Origin: Anaeromyxobacter dehalogenans 2CP-C
Lineage (GTDB): Bacteria; Myxococcota; Myxococcia; Myxococcales; Anaeromyxobacteraceae
Assembly: GCF_000013385.1 (NCBI RefSeq)
Contig: NC_007760.1
Coordinates: 3,632,001-3,696,000 of the forward strand
Direction: 5' to 3'
DNA length: 64,000 nt
Shown here: piece by piece, positions 1-11,274 of the stretch
Layout of the letters: each line of letters starts with the position of its first letter
Position numbering within the stretch: the stretch's first letter is position 1
Made by a program: the position numbers and the translations under genes
The notes under the pieces: model-generated
What the model saw: the letters and a program-made list of their open reading frames with translations, nothing else
Told to the model about the DNA's origin: nothing
Databases searched by the model: none

Positions 1-648
1 ACCGGCGTCGGGGTCGATCCCGCGATGATCCCGCGCCTGTTCCAGCCGTTCTCGCAGGCCGACACGACCCTCGATCGCCGCCTCGGCGGGCTCGGGCTCG
101 GCCTCGCGCTCGTGAAGGGGCTCGTCGAGACGCACGGCGGCACGATCGCGCTGTCGAGCGGCGGCAAGGGGATGGGCACCGAGGTGACCGTGCGGCTCCC
201 GCTCGTGGCAGCGCCGGCAGGGGTCGCGGTCGCACCGGCGGCGGCGCCGCCGCGACCGCGCCGCATCCTGGTGATCGAGGACAACGTCGATGCCGCGGAG
301 AGCCTGCGGCTCGCGCTCGAGCTGGAGGGCCACGAGGTGGCCGTCGCGCACGACGGTCCGCAAGGGATCCGTCGAGCGCACGAGCTCACGCCGGAGGTCG
401 TGCTCTGCGACATCGGGCTCCCGGAGATGGACGGCTACGCGGTCGCGAGGGCGCTCCGCCGCGAGCCCGGCCTCAGGAACACGCTCCTGATCGCGCTCAC
501 CGGCTACGCGCTCCCGGATGACCATCGGCGCGCCGCCGAGGCCGGGTTCGACGCGCACCTGACCAAGCCCACGACCCTCGAGGGGGTGCAGGAGGCCATC
601 GATCGTGCGCCACCGCCGGCGTCACCGGGCGGCGGCGCGCCGCCGTGA
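1..648 (+). CDS. Hybrid sensor histidine kinase, C-terminal part (HATPase + receiver)
   Basis: The reading frame is open from base 1, so the N-terminus lies outside the window. The visible part starts inside the histidine-kinase ATPase domain: a TGVG-type G1 box, an F-box-like FQPF, then GLGLGLALVKGLVE (G2 box) and a GTEVTVRLPL end strand. A proline/alanine linker leads to a receiver domain with the acidic pair IEDN, the phospho-acceptor Asp in CDIGLPEMDG and the conserved Lys in LTKP. It is therefore a hybrid kinase that would pass phosphate from an unseen His to its own receiver. The input domain and signal cannot be seen. The frame ends with a Pro/Gly-rich tail. Kinase-receiver identity is secure; pathway unknown. 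Confidence 0.93.
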   Translation, partial: TGVGVDPAMIPRLFQPFSQADTTLDRRLGGLGLGLALVKGLVETHGGTIALSSGGKGMGTEVTVRLPLVAAPAGVAVAPAAAPPRPRRILVIEDNVDAAESLRLALELEGHEVAVAHDGPQGIRRAHELTPEVVLCDIGLPEMDGYAVARALRREPGLRNTLLIALTGYALPDDHRRAAEAGFDAHLTKPTTLEGVQEAIDRAPPPASPGGGAPP

Positions 649-670
649 CGCGCGAGGTCGCTCCGCCGGG

Positions 671-874
671 TCACGGCGCGCGGTCCGCGTCCGCGGTGCT
701 CTCCAGCTCCTCCGCGCAGGCGACGAGCGCGTCCGCCATGATCCGGCGCCGCCGTCGATTCCACCAGCGCGCGTGGTCGGTCAGCTCGAGCGCGGCGAGG
801 CGCGCGACGCACGCAGCCACTCGCGTGCCGGAGTCCTGCCCTGCGGAAAAGCTCGTGGCGTCGTAAGCGGTCAT
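671..874 (-). CDS. Small hypothetical protein (67 aa)
   Basis: ATG at 874 is preceded on the minus strand by a good GGAGGG ribosome site about seven bases upstream. The frame runs to TGA at 671. The product begins MTAYDATSFSAG and has an alanine-rich helical centre with a run of five arginines (WWNRRRRRIM) and an acidic end. Composition fits a small soluble helical protein, possibly nucleic-acid binding through the basic patch, but I recognise no family. The same frame stays open far upstream inside the glucan synthase gene; that extension is antisense shadow. It converges with the kinase gene, whose stop is 22 bp away. Confidence 0.5.
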   Translation of the reverse strand: MTAYDATSFSAGQDSGTRVAACVARLAALELTDHARWWNRRRRRIMADALVACAEELESTADADRAP

Positions 875-1087
875 GACCGTCGCCCTCCGGCGGCCTCGCG
901 GCGGAGCAACGGCTTCGGTTCGAGGCGGCCCTGATCTCCTAGCGCCCGGCGCGCGCCCCTGCCCGCGCTTCCCCCTTCGCCGGGCTCGGGGCGAGCGGCC
1001 CGGCGCTGCCGCGCGCGCCGTGTTAGATCCATTGCACAGCCCGCCGCATCTCCCGATGACGCGCCGACTGCGTCCCGGGAGGGTGCA

Positions 1088-4000
1088 TTGTTCGTTGCGT
1101 CCAGGCTCGAGTCGTCCTTCTTCGGCAGGTCGCGCGGCGGCGCGGCCGCCGCTCCCCTGAAGCCGTTCCGCGACGAGCTGCTCAGCCTCGAGCGGCTCGA
1201 CGAGCGCGCCCGCTCGCTCGCCGCGCGCTTCACCGTGGACCCGTCGGGTCGCGCGGCGCGGACCGTCCTGCCGCGCTTCGAGGACAACGTCCGGGCGCTG
1301 CGCGACGGCTACCGCTCGCTCGCCGACGACGTGCGCCGCGGCGAGTTCGTCACGCCCGCCGCCGAGTGGCTCCTCGACAACTACCACCTCGTCGCGTCCG
1401 AGAGCCGCGACGTCCGCCACAACCTGCCGCGGCGCTACTACCGCGAGCTGCCCAAGCTCGCCGCCCGCGAGGAGGCGGGGAACGCCCGCGTCTACGCGCT
1501 CGCGGTCGAGCTCATCCGCCACAGCGACAGCCGCCTCGACCGCGCCCAGCTGGCGCGCTGGCTCGACGCGTTCCAGACCGTCGCGCCGCTCACCATCGGC
1601 GAGCTCTGGGCCTGGCCGAGCATGGTGAAGCTGGCGCTCGTCGAGAACCTCCGGCGGCTCGCGGACGAGACGCTCGTCGCCCGCGCGGCCCGGCGGGCGG
1701 CGGACGCCTACGTGGCGCGCTTCGACGCCGCGGGGCACGGCTCGGCGCCGCCGCTGCCACGCGTGCTGCACCCGGCGCTCGTCGTGCAGCTCCTCCAGCG
1801 GCTGCGCGAGTACGGGCCCCGCCTCTCGTCGGTCCGGAGCGACCTCGACGCGCACCTCGCCGCGGAGCGCCGGACGGCGGAGGAGGCGATCCGGAGCGAG
1901 CACCAGCACGAGGCCGTCGCCCAGGTCTCGGTGGCGAACGTCGTCACGAGCCTGCGCCTCTGCGCCACGCTCGACTGGACCAGCTTCGTCGAGAGCGTGA
2001 GCCTGGTGGAGCGGGTGCTGCAGCGAGATCCCGCCGGCGTCCACGCGCGGATGGACTTCCTCACCCGCGACCGGTACCGCCAGGCGGTCGAGGAGCTCGC
2101 CGAGCCCACCGGAGAGGCCCAGGTCCGCGTCGCGCTCCGCGCGGTCGAGAGCGCGCGGGAGGCGGCGGAGGCCGGAGGGCCGGGCGCGCGCGCCGCGCAC
2201 GTCGGGTCCCACCTCATCGGGAAGGAGCGTCGCGAGCTCGAGGTGGACGTGGCCTGGCGCCCCGGCCCGCGGAAGGCGCTGCGGCGGTTAGCGTTCGCGC
2301 ACGCGACCGCGGCGTATCTCGGCGGGATCGCGCTCGCGACGGCGGCGCTCGTCCTCGCCGGGCTCGCGTACGCGCACCGCGCGGGCGCCTCCGCGCCGGC
2401 GTCGCTCGCGGTGGCGCTGCTCCTCCTCCTTCCGGCGAGCGAGGTGGCCGTCGCGCTCGTCCAGCGCCTGGCCGCGCGCCTCGCTCCGCCCCGGCGCCTC
2501 CCCCGCCTCGACCTGTCCGGCGGGATCCCCGAGGACGCGCGGACGCTCGTGGTCGTCCCGACGCTGCTCACGAGCGTCGAGGGCGTCGAGCGGCAGCTCG
2601 AGCACCTCGAGGTCCTCGCGCTCGGGAACCTCGACCCGCACGTCCACTTCGCGATCCTCGGGGACTTCGCCGACGCCGACTCCGAGGACGCGCCGGCGGA
2701 CGCGGGGATCCTCGCGGCCGCCCGGAGCGGGATCGCGGCGCTGAACGCCCGCCTCGGCGGCGGCCGGGACGACCGGTTCTTCCTGTTCCATCGCGCGCGC
2801 CGCTGGAACCCGGCGGAGGGCGTGTGGATGGGGTGGGAGCGCAAGCGCGGGAAGCTCCAGGAGCTGAACCGGCTGCTCCGCGGCGCGACGGACACGAGCT
2901 ACGACGTGCAGGTCGGCGACGTCGGCGTCCTGCAGCGCGTGCGCTACTGCATCACGCTCGACTCCGACACGCGCCTCCCGCGAGACGGGGCGAAGAAGCT
3001 CGTCGGCATCATCGCGCATCCGCTCAACCGGCCCGTGCTCGACCCGCGCTCCGGCCGCGTCACCGAGGGCTACGGGATCCTGCAGCCGCGGGTCAGCGTC
3101 ACGACCGCGAGCGCGGCCAGCTCGCGCTTCGCCCGGATCTTCGCCGGCCACACCGGCGTGGATCCGTACACCACCGCGGTCTCCGACACCTACCAGGACC
3201 TGTTCGGCGAGGGCAGCTTCACCGGCAAGGGCCTCTACGACGTGGACGCCTTCACCGCGGCGCTCGAGGGACGCGTCCCGGACAACACCCTCCTCTCCCA
3301 CGATCTGTTCGAGGGCCTCCACGCCCGCACCGGGCTCGTGACCGACGTCGAGGTCGTGGACGACTACCCCTCGAGCGTCCTCGCCCACGCGCGCCGCCAG
3401 CACCGCTGGACGCGCGGCGACTGGCAGATCCTCGGCTGGCTCCTGCCGTTCGTGCGGACGACGGCGGGGCTGGCGAGGAATCGCCTCCCGCTCGTCTCCC
3501 GCTGGAAGATCTTCGACAACCTGCGGCGCGCGCTGCTCGCGCCCGCGACCGTCGTCCTCCTCCTCGCCGCGTGGACCGCGCTCCCGGGCAGCCCCGCGCT
3601 CTGGACGGCCGCGGTCCTGGCGTCCGTCGCGCTCCCGCTGCTCCCGCTCGCGCTCGCGGCCCTCCGCGGCCCGAGGCGCCACCAGCCGGTCCGGGCCTTC
3701 CTGCGCGCGCTCGCCGACGACGCGGTGGCCACCTCGGCCCGCGTCCTCCTGCAGGTCACGTTCCTCGCGAACCAGGCGTACGCGATGGTGCACGCGATCG
3801 CGGTCACGCTGATCCGGCTCACCGTCACGCGGCGCGGCCTGCTCGAGTGGGAGACCGCCGCCGCCAGCGCCGCGCGCGGCGCCGGGCTCGAGGCGCGGTC
3901 CTTCCTCGCCGGCATGGCCGCGGGCCCTGCGATCGCGCTCGCCGGCGGGATCCTCGTGTCCGCGCTGCGGCCGGCGGCGCTGCTCCCGGCCGCCCCGCTG

Positions 4001-7000
4001 CTCCTGCTGTGGGCGCTCGCGCCGCTCGTCGCGCACCGGCTCTCGCAGCCGATCGCGGCGCGCGACCGCGGGCTCGGGGAGGAGGACCGGCGCTTCCTGC
4101 TCGGCGTCGCGCGCACGACCTGGAGGTACTTCGACGCGTTCATGGGGCCGGACGACCACCACCTGCCCCCGGACAACGTCCAGGAGGCGCCGGACCGGAT
4201 CGCGCACCGGACCTCGCCGACGAACATCGGGATGGGGCTCCTCTCCACGCTGGCCGCGCACGACCTCGGCATCCTCTCGACCGGCGACCTCCTCCAGCGC
4301 ATCGACGCCACCCTCACCACCATGGAGGGGCTGGAGCGGCTCGAGGGGCACCTCTTCAACTGGTACGACACCCGGAGCCTGGCACCGCTCCCGCCCCGGT
4401 ACGTCTCGACCGTGGACAGCGGCAACCTCGCCGGCGCGCTCATCGCGGTGTCGGAGGGGCTCCGCGGGCTCGCGCGCGCGCCGGCGCCGGCCGGCGCGGG
4501 GCCGGACGGCGCGCCGGAGCGGCTCGAGGGGCTGGCGGGGCGGGCGTCGGCGTTCGCCGACGCGATGAGCTTCCGCTTCCTCTACGATCCGCGCCGGAGC
4601 CTGTTCGCGATCGGCTACCGCGCCGCCGACGCGGAGGGGCCCGGCCGGCTCGATCCCGCGCACTACGACCTGCTCGCCTCGGAGGCCCGCCTCGCGAGCT
4701 TCATCGCGATCGCGAAGGGCGACGTCCCGGAGAAGCACTGGTTCCACCTCGGCCGCGCCGTGACGAGCGTGCACGGCCGGCCGGCGCTCCTGTCCTGGAG
4801 CGCGACGATGTTCGAGTACCTCATGCCGCTGCTGCTCCTGCGCAGCTACCCCGACACGCTGCTCGACGAGAGCTGCCGCCTGGCGGTGCGGCGGCAGCGG
4901 GACTACGCGGCGGAGCGCGGCAGGCCCTGGGGGATCTCCGAGAGCGCCTACGACCTCGTCGATCACCACGGCAACTACCAGTACAAGGCGTTCGGCGTCC
5001 CGGGGCTGGGCCTGAAGCGCGGCCTCGCGGACGAGCTCGTGGTCGCGCCGTACGCGACCGCGCTCGCCGCGCTCGTCCACCCCACCGCGGCGGCGGAGAA
5101 CCTGCGCCGCCTCGAGCGGGAAGGCCTCCTCGGCGCGTACGGCTACTTCGACGCCGTGGACTACACCCCCCGGCATCCGGAGGAGACGGACGCCGCGCCC
5201 GGCCGTGCCGACCGAGGGGGCACCATCGTCCGGTCCTATCTCGCGCACCACCAGGGGATGACGCTCGCGGCGATCGCCGGGGCCCTCCAGGCGAACCGCA
5301 TGGTGGAGCGCTTCCACGCCGATCGCCGCGTGCAGGCGACGGAGCTGCTCCTGCAGGAGCGCGTGCCGCGCCACGCGGCGGTCATCCTGCCGCGTCCCGA
5401 CGACGTGGCGCGCATCGCCGCGCCGGTCCCACCGGCGGCGGCCCGCCGCTTCCGCTCTCCCGACACCGCGTTCCCGCACGCGCAGTTCCTCTCCAACGGG
5501 AGCTACACCGCCGTCGTCACCCACGCGGGCGGTGGCGCGAGCTTCTGCCGGGACCGCGCCGTCACGCGGTGGCGCCAGGACGCGACGCGCGACCTCGGCG
5601 GCCAGTACCTCTACCTCCGCGACGTCCGCAGCGGCCGCGTCTGGTCCGCCACGCACCAGCCGACCGCGCGGGCCGGCGGGGACGAGGTGGTCACGTTCAC
5701 GATCGACAAGGCGACGTTCCAGCGGACGGACGACGACATCGGGACGCGCCTCGACGTCGCCGTGTCGCCCGAGGACGACGTCGAGGTGCGCCGGCTCGAG
5801 GTGACGAACCACGGCGACCGGGCCCGCGAGCTCGAGGTGACGAGCTACGCCGAGATCGTGCTCGCGCCCAGCGCCGACGACCTCGCGCACCCCGCCTTCG
5901 GCAAGCTCTTCGTCGAGACGGAGTACGTCGCGGAGTGCGGCGCGCTCGTCTGCCGGCGGCGGCGGCGCGCGCCGGAGGAGGCCGAGGTCTTCGCGGTGCA
6001 CGTCATCGGCCAGGAGGGCCGGACGCAGGGGCCGGTGGAGTGGGAGAGCGATCGCGGGCGCTTCCTGGGGCGCGGCCGCGGCCCGGAGGATCCGCAGGCG
6101 CTCGACGGGCGCGCGCTCTCCGGCACCACCGGCATCCTGCTCGATCCCATCGTGAGCCTGCGACAGCGCGTGCGGCTCGCGCCGGGCGGCGTGGTGAGGC
6201 TGTCGTTCGCGACCGGCGTCGCGGCGAGCCGGGAGACGGCGCTCGCGCTCGCGCAGCGGTACCACGACCCCACCGCCGCCGCGCGGACGTTCGCGCTCGC
6301 GTTCGCGCACGCCCGGAGCAGGCTCCACCACCTCGGCATCTCGAGCGAGGAGGCGCTCCTCTTCGAGCGCCTCGCCTCGCGCGTGCTCTACGCGGACGCG
6401 TCGCTGCGCCCCGGCCCCGAGATCCTCGCGCGGAACGCGCTCGGCCAGGAGGGCCTCTGGGGACACGGCGTCTCCGGAGACCTCCCGGTCCTGCTCGTGT
6501 GCATCGTGTCGGACGCGGATCTCGCGCTGGTCCGGCAGGTGCTCCAGGCACAGGAGTACTGGCGCCTGAAGGGGCTCCGCGCGGACGTCGTGCTCCTGAA
6601 CGAGCACCCGGTGAGCTACCTCGACGAGATGCACGCGCGGCTCGCGGCGCTCCTCGACGACGGGCCGTGGCGGACGTGGAAGCACAAGCCGGGCGGCGCG
6701 TACCTGCTGCGCGGTGACCGGATGAGCGAGGCCGAGCGCCTCCTCCTCCGTGGGGTGGCGCGGGCCGTCCTCACCGGTGGGGCCGGTTCCCTCGCGCAGC
6801 AGCTCGACGCCGCGCAGGGATCGCGCGAGCCGGCGCCGCTCGCGCTCCCGCGGGCCGGGAGGCGGGGGCCCGCGCTCGCGGCGGCCGCGCAGCCCGAGGT
6901 CCCTCCCCTCGCGCTCTGGAACGGCCTGGGCGGCTTCGCCGGCGGCGGGCGCGAGTACGTGATCGTCCTCGAGGGCGCCGAGGAGACGCCGCTCCCCTGG

Positions 7001-9334
7001 GCGAACGTCCTCGCGAACCCCGCGTTCGGCACGGTGGTCACGGCGTCGGGCGCGTCGTTCACCTGGTCCGAGAACAGCCGCGAGAACCGCCTCACCCCGT
7101 TCGCGAACGACCCGGTGAGCGATCCCACCTCCGAGGCGATCCTCGTCCGCGACGACGAGACCGGCGAGGCGTGGTCGCCCACCCCGGGGCCGCTGCCCCG
7201 GACCGCCGCGTCCGGCCGGTTCGTGATCCGCCACGCCGCGGGCGCGACCCGCTTCGAGCGGGCGGCGAGCGGCGTCCGGCACGCGCTCGACGTCTTCGTG
7301 GACGCCGCGGACCCGGTGAAGCTCTCGCTCCTCACGCTCACGAACGAGAGCGGCGTCGCGCGGTCCCTGTCGGTCTTCTCCTACGTCGAGTGGGTCCTCG
7401 GCCCTCCGCAGGCCGGCCAGCGCCTGCACGTCGTCACCGGGCAGGACGCCGGGAGCGGCGCGGTCCTCGCCACGAACGCCTGGAACCACGAGTTCGCCGA
7501 CCGCGTCGCGTTCGCCCACGCGAGCGAGGCGCTCCGGTCCGCGACCGGCGACCGCACCGCCTTCCTCGGCCGGAACGGCTCGCTGGGCCAGCCCGCGGCG
7601 CTCGGCCTCGCGGCGCTCCCCGCGCGCTTCGGCGCGGGGCTCGATCCGTGCGCGGCGCTGCAGGTCGGCGTCGTGCTCCAGCCGGGCGAGACCCGGCGCA
7701 TCGTGTTCCTCGTCGGCGAGGGGCGGGACGTCGCGCACGTCCGGGCGCTCGTCGCGCGCCACGGCCGCCCCGAGGCCGCCGACGCCGCGCTCGCCGCCGT
7801 GACGGCGGCGTGGGAGGAGACGCTCGGCGCGGTGCAGGTTCGCACGCCCGACGACTCCTTCGACGTCCTCGTGAACCGGTGGCTCCTCCTCCAGGACCTC
7901 TCCTGCCGCATGTGGGCCCGGACCGGCTACCACCAGCCCGGCGGCGCGTTCGGGTTCAGGGATCAGCTGCAGGACGCGATGGCGCTCGCGATGGCGCGCC
8001 CGGCGCTCGTGCGCGCGCACCTCCTGCGGGCGGCCGCGCGCCAGTTCCGCGAGGGGGACGTCCAGCACTGGTGGCATCCGCCGGGCGGGCGCGGGACGCG
8101 CACCCGGTGCTCGGACGACCTCGTGTGGCTGCCGTACGCGGTGGCGCACTACGTCGAGACGACGGGCGACGCCGGCGTGCTCGACGAGCGCGTGCCGTTC
8201 CTCGAGGGCGAACCGCTCGCGCCGGGCGCGCCCGACGCCTACGCCCAGCCGCGCGTGTCGGACGAGCAGGCCTCGCTGTTCGAGCACTGCGTGCGCGCCC
8301 TCGAGCGCGGGCTCACCTCGGGAGTCCACGGCCTGCCGCTCATGGGGACGGGCGACTGGAACGACGGGATGAACCGCGTGGGGAGCGAGGGCCGCGGCGA
8401 GAGCGTCTGGCTCGGCTTCTTCCTCCACGCCGTCCTCTCCGGCTTCGCCCCGCTGTGCGCGGCCCGCGGCGAGGCCGACCGCGCCGCGCGCTACCGCGCC
8501 GAGGCGGCCCGGCTCGGCTCGGCGCTCGAGCGGAGCTGGGACGGGGAGTGGTACCGGCGCGGCTACTACGACGACGGCGCGCCGCTCGGCTCGGCGGAGA
8601 ACGACGAGTGCTCCATCGACTCGATCGCCCAGTCGTGGGCCGTGCTCTCCGGCGTCGCCCCGGCGCGCTTCGCCGATCGCGCGATGGACTCCGTCCGGAC
8701 GCACCTGGTGCGGCGCGGCGCCCAGGTGGTCCTGCTGCTCGCGCCGCCGTTCGACCGCTCGACGCAGGAACCCGGCTACATCAAGGGCTATCCGCCCGGC
8801 GTGCGCGAGAACGGCGGGCAGTACACGCACGCCGCCGCCTGGGTGGTGATGGCGCTCGCGAAGCTCGGGAGCGGAGACGAGGCGGCCGAGCTGTTCCACA
8901 TGCTGAACCCCGTGAACCACACCCGCACCGCCGCGGACGTCGCGCGCTACCGGGGAGAGCCCTACGCCGTCGCCGGCGACGTCTGCGCCCACCCCGAGCA
9001 CGCAGGGCGCGCCGGCTGGACCTGGTACACGGGCTCGGCGGGCTGGCTGTACCGCGCCGGGCTGGAGAGCATCCTCGGGCTGCGCAGGCACGGCGGGACG
9101 TTCGAGCTGGATCCGTGCATCCCGGCGTCGTGGCCCGAGTACGGGATCACCTGGCGCCTCGGCGCGACGCGGTACGAGATCACGGTCGCGAACCCCGAGC
9201 GGCGGTGCCGCGGGATCGCGCTCGCCGTGCTGGACGGCGTCCCGGTCGATCCGTCGGCCATCGCGCTCGCCGACGACGGCCGGACGCACGAGGTCCTGGT
9301 GGTGATGGGGCGGCCGGCCAGCGCCGCGAGCTGA
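1088..9334 (+). CDS. ndvB: Cyclic beta-1,2-glucan synthase (GT84-GH94 fusion)
   Basis: Giant 2748-aa protein, close to the usual size of NdvB/Cgs (about 2800-2900 aa). TTG start at 1088 is chosen because GGGAGGG sits just upstream and no in-frame ATG is near. Layout: a helical N-terminal region (to about residue 400), membrane helices (about 405-465), a processive glycosyltransferase domain with the metal-binding pair LDSDTR (D625/D627) and the QHRW motif at 771, more membrane helices (about 825-1010), then a long glycoamylase-like region and two GH94 (phosphorylase-type) modules, the last carrying [10 protein letters not shown] with the candidate catalytic Asp 2426. In the family, the membrane domain makes linear beta-1,2-glucan on the protein and the GH94 part controls length before cyclisation; the product goes to the periplasm and aids osmoadaptation. 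Family assignment is firm; the product here is inferred. Confidence 0.93.
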   Translation: MFVASRLESSFFGRSRGGAAAAPLKPFRDELLSLERLDERARSLAARFTVDPSGRAARTVLPRFEDNVRALRDGYRSLADDVRRGEFVTPAAEWLLDNYHLVASESRDVRHNLPRRYYRELPKLAAREEAGNARVYALAVELIRHSDSRLDRAQLARWLDAFQTVAPLTIGELWAWPSMVKLALVENLRRLADETLVARAARRAADAYVARFDAAGHGSAPPLPRVLHPALVVQLLQRLREYGPRLSSVRSDLDAHLAAERRTAEEAIRSEHQHEAVAQVSVANVVTSLRLCATLDWTSFVESVSLVERVLQRDPAGVHARMDFLTRDRYRQAVEELAEPTGEAQVRVALRAVESAREAAEAGGPGARAAHVGSHLIGKERRELEVDVAWRPGPRKALRRLAFAHATAAYLGGIALATAALVLAGLAYAHRAGASAPASLAVALLLLLPASEVAVALVQRLAARLAPPRRLPRLDLSGGIPEDARTLVVVPTLLTSVEGVERQLEHLEVLALGNLDPHVHFAILGDFADADSEDAPADAGILAAARSGIAALNARLGGGRDDRFFLFHRARRWNPAEGVWMGWERKRGKLQELNRLLRGATDTSYDVQVGDVGVLQRVRYCITLDSDTRLPRDGAKKLVGIIAHPLNRPVLDPRSGRVTEGYGILQPRVSVTTASAASSRFARIFAGHTGVDPYTTAVSDTYQDLFGEGSFTGKGLYDVDAFTAALEGRVPDNTLLSHDLFEGLHARTGLVTDVEVVDDYPSSVLAHARRQHRWTRGDWQILGWLLPFVRTTAGLARNRLPLVSRWKIFDNLRRALLAPATVVLLLAAWTALPGSPALWTAAVLASVALPLLPLALAALRGPRRHQPVRAFLRALADDAVATSARVLLQVTFLANQAYAMVHAIAVTLIRLTVTRRGLLEWETAAASAARGAGLEARSFLAGMAAGPAIALAGGILVSALRPAALLPAAPLLLLWALAPLVAHRLSQPIAARDRGLGEEDRRFLLGVARTTWRYFDAFMGPDDHHLPPDNVQEAPDRIAHRTSPTNIGMGLLSTLAAHDLGILSTGDLLQRIDATLTTMEGLERLEGHLFNWYDTRSLAPLPPRYVSTVDSGNLAGALIAVSEGLRGLARAPAPAGAGPDGAPERLEGLAGRASAFADAMSFRFLYDPRRSLFAIGYRAADAEGPGRLDPAHYDLLASEARLASFIAIAKGDVPEKHWFHLGRAVTSVHGRPALLSWSATMFEYLMPLLLLRSYPDTLLDESCRLAVRRQRDYAAERGRPWGISESAYDLVDHHGNYQYKAFGVPGLGLKRGLADELVVAPYATALAALVHPTAAAENLRRLEREGLLGAYGYFDAVDYTPRHPEETDAAPGRADRGGTIVRSYLAHHQGMTLAAIAGALQANRMVERFHADRRVQATELLLQERVPRHAAVILPRPDDVARIAAPVPPAAARRFRSPDTAFPHAQFLSNGSYTAVVTHAGGGASFCRDRAVTRWRQDATRDLGGQYLYLRDVRSGRVWSATHQPTARAGGDEVVTFTIDKATFQRTDDDIGTRLDVAVSPEDDVEVRRLEVTNHGDRARELEVTSYAEIVLAPSADDLAHPAFGKLFVETEYVAECGALVCRRRRRAPEEAEVFAVHVIGQEGRTQGPVEWESDRGRFLGRGRGPEDPQALDGRALSGTTGILLDPIVSLRQRVRLAPGGVVRLSFATGVAASRETALALAQRYHDPTAAARTFALAFAHARSRLHHLGISSEEALLFERLASRVLYADASLRPGPEILARNALGQEGLWGHGVSGDLPVLLVCIVSDADLALVRQVLQAQEYWRLKGLRADVVLLNEHPVSYLDEMHARLAALLDDGPWRTWKHKPGGAYLLRGDRMSEAERLLLRGVARAVLTGGAGSLAQQLDAAQGSREPAPLALPRAGRRGPALAAAAQPEVPPLALWNGLGGFAGGGREYVIVLEGAEETPLPWANVLANPAFGTVVTASGASFTWSENSRENRLTPFANDPVSDPTSEAILVRDDETGEAWSPTPGPLPRTAASGRFVIRHAAGATRFERAASGVRHALDVFVDAADPVKLSLLTLTNESGVARSLSVFSYVEWVLGPPQAGQRLHVVTGQDAGSGAVLATNAWNHEFADRVAFAHASEALRSATGDRTAFLGRNGSLGQPAALGLAALPARFGAGLDPCAALQVGVVLQPGETRRIVFLVGEGRDVAHVRALVARHGRPEAADAALAAVTAAWEETLGAVQVRTPDDSFDVLVNRWLLLQDLSCRMWARTGYHQPGGAFGFRDQLQDAMALAMARPALVRAHLLRAAARQFREGDVQHWWHPPGGRGTRTRCSDDLVWLPYAVAHYVETTGDAGVLDERVPFLEGEPLAPGAPDAYAQPRVSDEQASLFEHCVRALERGLTSGVHGLPLMGTGDWNDGMNRVGSEGRGESVWLGFFLHAVLSGFAPLCAARGEADRAARYRAEAARLGSALERSWDGEWYRRGYYDDGAPLGSAENDECSIDSIAQSWAVLSGVAPARFADRAMDSVRTHLVRRGAQVVLLLAPPFDRSTQEPGYIKGYPPGVRENGGQYTHAAAWVVMALAKLGSGDEAAELFHMLNPVNHTRTAADVARYRGEPYAVAGDVCAHPEHAGRAGWTWYTGSAGWLYRAGLESILGLRRHGGTFELDPCIPASWPEYGITWRLGATRYEITVANPERRCRGIALAVLDGVPVDPSAIALADDGRTHEVLVVMGRPASAAS

Positions 9335-9571
9335 CGGGGCCGACCGCGGTGGCACCCGCATGACGTCTTCCAGCTCGCGCACGCGGTGCCCGGCGCGCAG
9401 TTCCACGACACGCGCGCCGCCGACGGCCGCACGCCCGCGGGCTGGACCGAGCACCAGGTCCGGACGACGGTGGACTTCGCGCGCTCGAGCCGCGTCCTCG
9501 CCTGGTCCCTGGGCGGCCTCAGCTTCCAGATCGAGCACCTGCGCGCCGTGGGCGCGCCGGCGCCGGCGTGA
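9335..9571 (+). pseudogene. Fatty acid desaturase C-terminal remnant
   Basis: Directly after the glucan synthase stop, an open stretch translates as FQLAHAVPGAQFHDTR, then QVRTTVDFARSSRVLAWSLG and GGLSFQIEHL. This matches the C-terminal part of membrane fatty acid (acyl-lipid/linoleoyl-CoA type) desaturases, which read VFQLAHxV, HQVRTTxDFA and GGLNFQIEHHLFP. The last His box is broken: after FQIEH the frame passes into an unrelated Ala/Pro tail and stops at 9571. The N-terminal His boxes and membrane helices are absent, and no proper start exists before the homology. It looks like a deletion scar that removed both ends of a desaturase gene. Homology is from memory of the family motifs. Confidence 0.72.
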
Positions 9572-9595
9572 GGACCGCCCGGACCGCCTGGCGAC

Positions 9596-10327
9596 CTACT
9601 TCGTCGTCCCAGGCGGCGGCGACGCCGGCGCGTGAGGCGGCGCCCCTTCAGTCGAGCTCCCGGTGCCGGGCGCCGTCTGGTCGCCGCTGCCCATCCCGGC
9701 GCCCGACGCGGCGCCCGATGGGTTCACCGCCACCGTCACCGCCGTCGGCCCGTTGGCGGACGGCTCGTAGACGACGCGCGCTTCGGCGCCTTCGCGGATC
9801 TGGTCCGCTGCCGCGACCCGGCCGTCGATCTGGACCTGCGTCCGGTCGTTCAGCTTGAACCTCATGACGTCGCCCGCGCGAGGCTGCAGCACGATCTCGT
9901 CGGACCGGACCTGCGTCACCACGCCCGCGGCGAGCTGCTGGCCGCGCACGCTGCGCTCCGTCTGCTGGACGAGCCCCCTCTCGGCCGCCCGCTGGTGCCG
10001 CTGCGTCTCCTGCGTCGCCCGGGCGGTCTCCTGCTGCGCCGAGGCCTGGAGCTGCTGGGCCTTCAGCTGCTCCTGCCGGAGCTTCATCTGATCCTGCTCC
10101 AGCTTCGCCTGATCCTCCCGCACCTGCGTCTCCGCCGCCGCAGCCCTCTTCGCCTGCTCGGCCGCCGCGTCCTGCGCGGCCTGCGCGCGCTTCAAGGCCT
10201 CCTGGGACTGCGCCTGCGCCGACGCGACCTCCCGCGTCGCAGGGTTCGGACTCTCGGACGCCTGCTGCCTGCTCGCGCAGCCCAGCAACAGCGCCGTGCA
10301 CGCTACCGCGTAGCTCACCGCTCTCAT
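9596..10327 (-). CDS. Coiled-coil lipoprotein
   Basis: 243 aa from ATG at 10327. The N-terminus is a lipoprotein signal (MRAVSYAVACTALLLGC, Cys 17), so the mature protein should be lipid-anchored. Residues about 30-125 form an Ala/Gln/Glu/Lys-rich heptad-like coiled coil. Residues about 130-200 are a small beta-rich module (VVTQVRSDEIVLQPRAGD, then RTQVQIDGR and ARVVYEP) that resembles the hydrophilic beta domains seen after coiled coils in myxobacterial envelope proteins. The tail is Gly/Ser/Pro-rich and disordered. No enzyme motif is present. It may be an Lpp-like or stress-related envelope spacer, but that is guesswork. It stands alone, convergent with the desaturase remnant. Confidence 0.8.
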   Translation of the reverse strand: MRAVSYAVACTALLLGCASRQQASESPNPATREVASAQAQSQEALKRAQAAQDAAAEQAKRAAAAETQVREDQAKLEQDQMKLRQEQLKAQQLQASAQQETARATQETQRHQRAAERGLVQQTERSVRGQQLAAGVVTQVRSDEIVLQPRAGDVMRFKLNDRTQVQIDGRVAAADQIREGAEARVVYEPSANGPTAVTVAVNPSGAASGAGMGSGDQTAPGTGSSTEGAPPHAPASPPPGTTK

Positions 10328-10840
10328 GGTTTTGCCCCCGATCAGATCTCTGTGGTGCGTCTCGGGTCGGCAACCACCGGCCGGCGACGGGCTCGGTTCG
10401 AGCTCGCTCGCGACCGGGGGTCACCGGCGTCCTGCTGCCGCTATGGTTGGGAAGGCTGACGAGCCCCCCGGGCGCCGGGCAGCCGGGCATCCTCCTGGTC
10501 ACGGCGGTGATCCTGCTCGCGACGACCGGCGTGCTCCTGGCGGGAATGGCCGCGCGGGACTTCCTGGAAGGAAGCTCCGGGCGCCAGAGGGCACTGTCCA
10601 TGGTGCAAGGATGCGACCGCCGGGCGTGGCGCGCAGCCGAGGCTGCCGCCGTGCGTGAAACGGCGCGCGCACACCAGTCCCGTACCGGCGGGACACGCGG
10701 CGGACGAGGCGCCGCGTGGCTGGACTCAGCGTGCACACGCCTCACCCTTCGGGGATGCCGTTGCCCATTGCGGGCGCGCGGCGCGCGTCCTTACGAAGCG
10801 TCCACACCGCCTCACCTTCACCAACAGTCAGCGGGGGAAC
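10328..10840. other. Intergenic, no convincing gene
   Basis: About 510 bp between divergent genes. On the plus strand a hydrophobic segment (GILLVTAVILLATTGVLLAG) follows an ATG at 10447, but the frame runs on unbroken into the protease gene and has no ribosome site, so I do not call it. The last 50 bp should hold the promoter of the secreted-protein pair; GGGGGAAC precedes the ATG at 10841. No repeat or RNA gene was recognised. Confidence 0.4.
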
Positions 10841-11272
10841 ATGCGCCCAACCGTACCGTTCGTCATGGCCGTGGCCGCGCTGCTCGGAGCGCCGGGGATG
10901 ACCCGGGCCCAGCACGCCGCGAAGGAAGCACCGCAGGACCCGAGCGCAGCCGGATCGGCGGCGGCCCAGGCCGCCACCGATCCGCGGACGCGCGCGCTGC
11001 GCCAGCCCACGCAGGCCGAGCTGGAGGAGCTCCTCCGCGGCCTCGAGCCCCTCGTGAGCCAGTCGTCCGACGGCCTCACCCAGGTGGCCTCGCCGATCGG
11101 CGGCGTGGGCATGGACCTGCAGGATCGCTTCCAGAGCGTGTCGCTGGCCCGCGTCGGCCCAGAGGGCGTCCGCACCGAGTGCGTGGGCACGGCGGCCGAG
11201 GCCCGGTCGTTCCTGGAAGGCGAGGCCGCTCCGGCGCACGCGCCGGCCGCCGCGCCGCTGGAGGAGCGGTGA
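10841..11272 (+). CDS. Secreted protein, post-PEP-CTERM-1-like
   Basis: 143 aa. The ATG at 10841 is preferred over upstream in-frame starts because a GGGGGAAC ribosome site precedes it and a clear signal peptide follows (MRPTVPFVMAVAALLGAPGM, cleavage near ARAQ/TRAQ). The mature part has a short acidic stretch, then ELEELLRGLEPLVSQSSDGL, a loop PIGGVGMDLQDRFQSV and a C-terminal RTECVGTAAEARSFL. This layout recalls the small secreted proteins annotated as post-PEP-CTERM-1 domain proteins that usually sit directly before secreted metalloprotease-like genes, exactly as here. The function of that family is not known. Its stop is two bases before the next ATG, so the two genes are co-transcribed and probably translationally coupled. 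Confidence 0.75.
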   Translation: MRPTVPFVMAVAALLGAPGMTRAQHAAKEAPQDPSAAGSAAAQAATDPRTRALRQPTQAELEELLRGLEPLVSQSSDGLTQVASPIGGVGMDLQDRFQSVSLARVGPEGVRTECVGTAAEARSFLEGEAAPAHAPAAAPLEER

Positions 11273-11274
11273 CC

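Noticed and set aside
2288-9538. A 2416-codon open frame on the minus strand opposite the glucan synthase gene
   Set aside because: Antisense shadow produced by extreme GC; composition is Arg/Glu/Gly-rich with no domain, and the plus-strand protein is clearly conserved.
10447-10841. Small membrane protein starting at 10447
   Set aside because: One hydrophobic run only, no ribosome site, frame continues into the protease gene; kept as intergenic.
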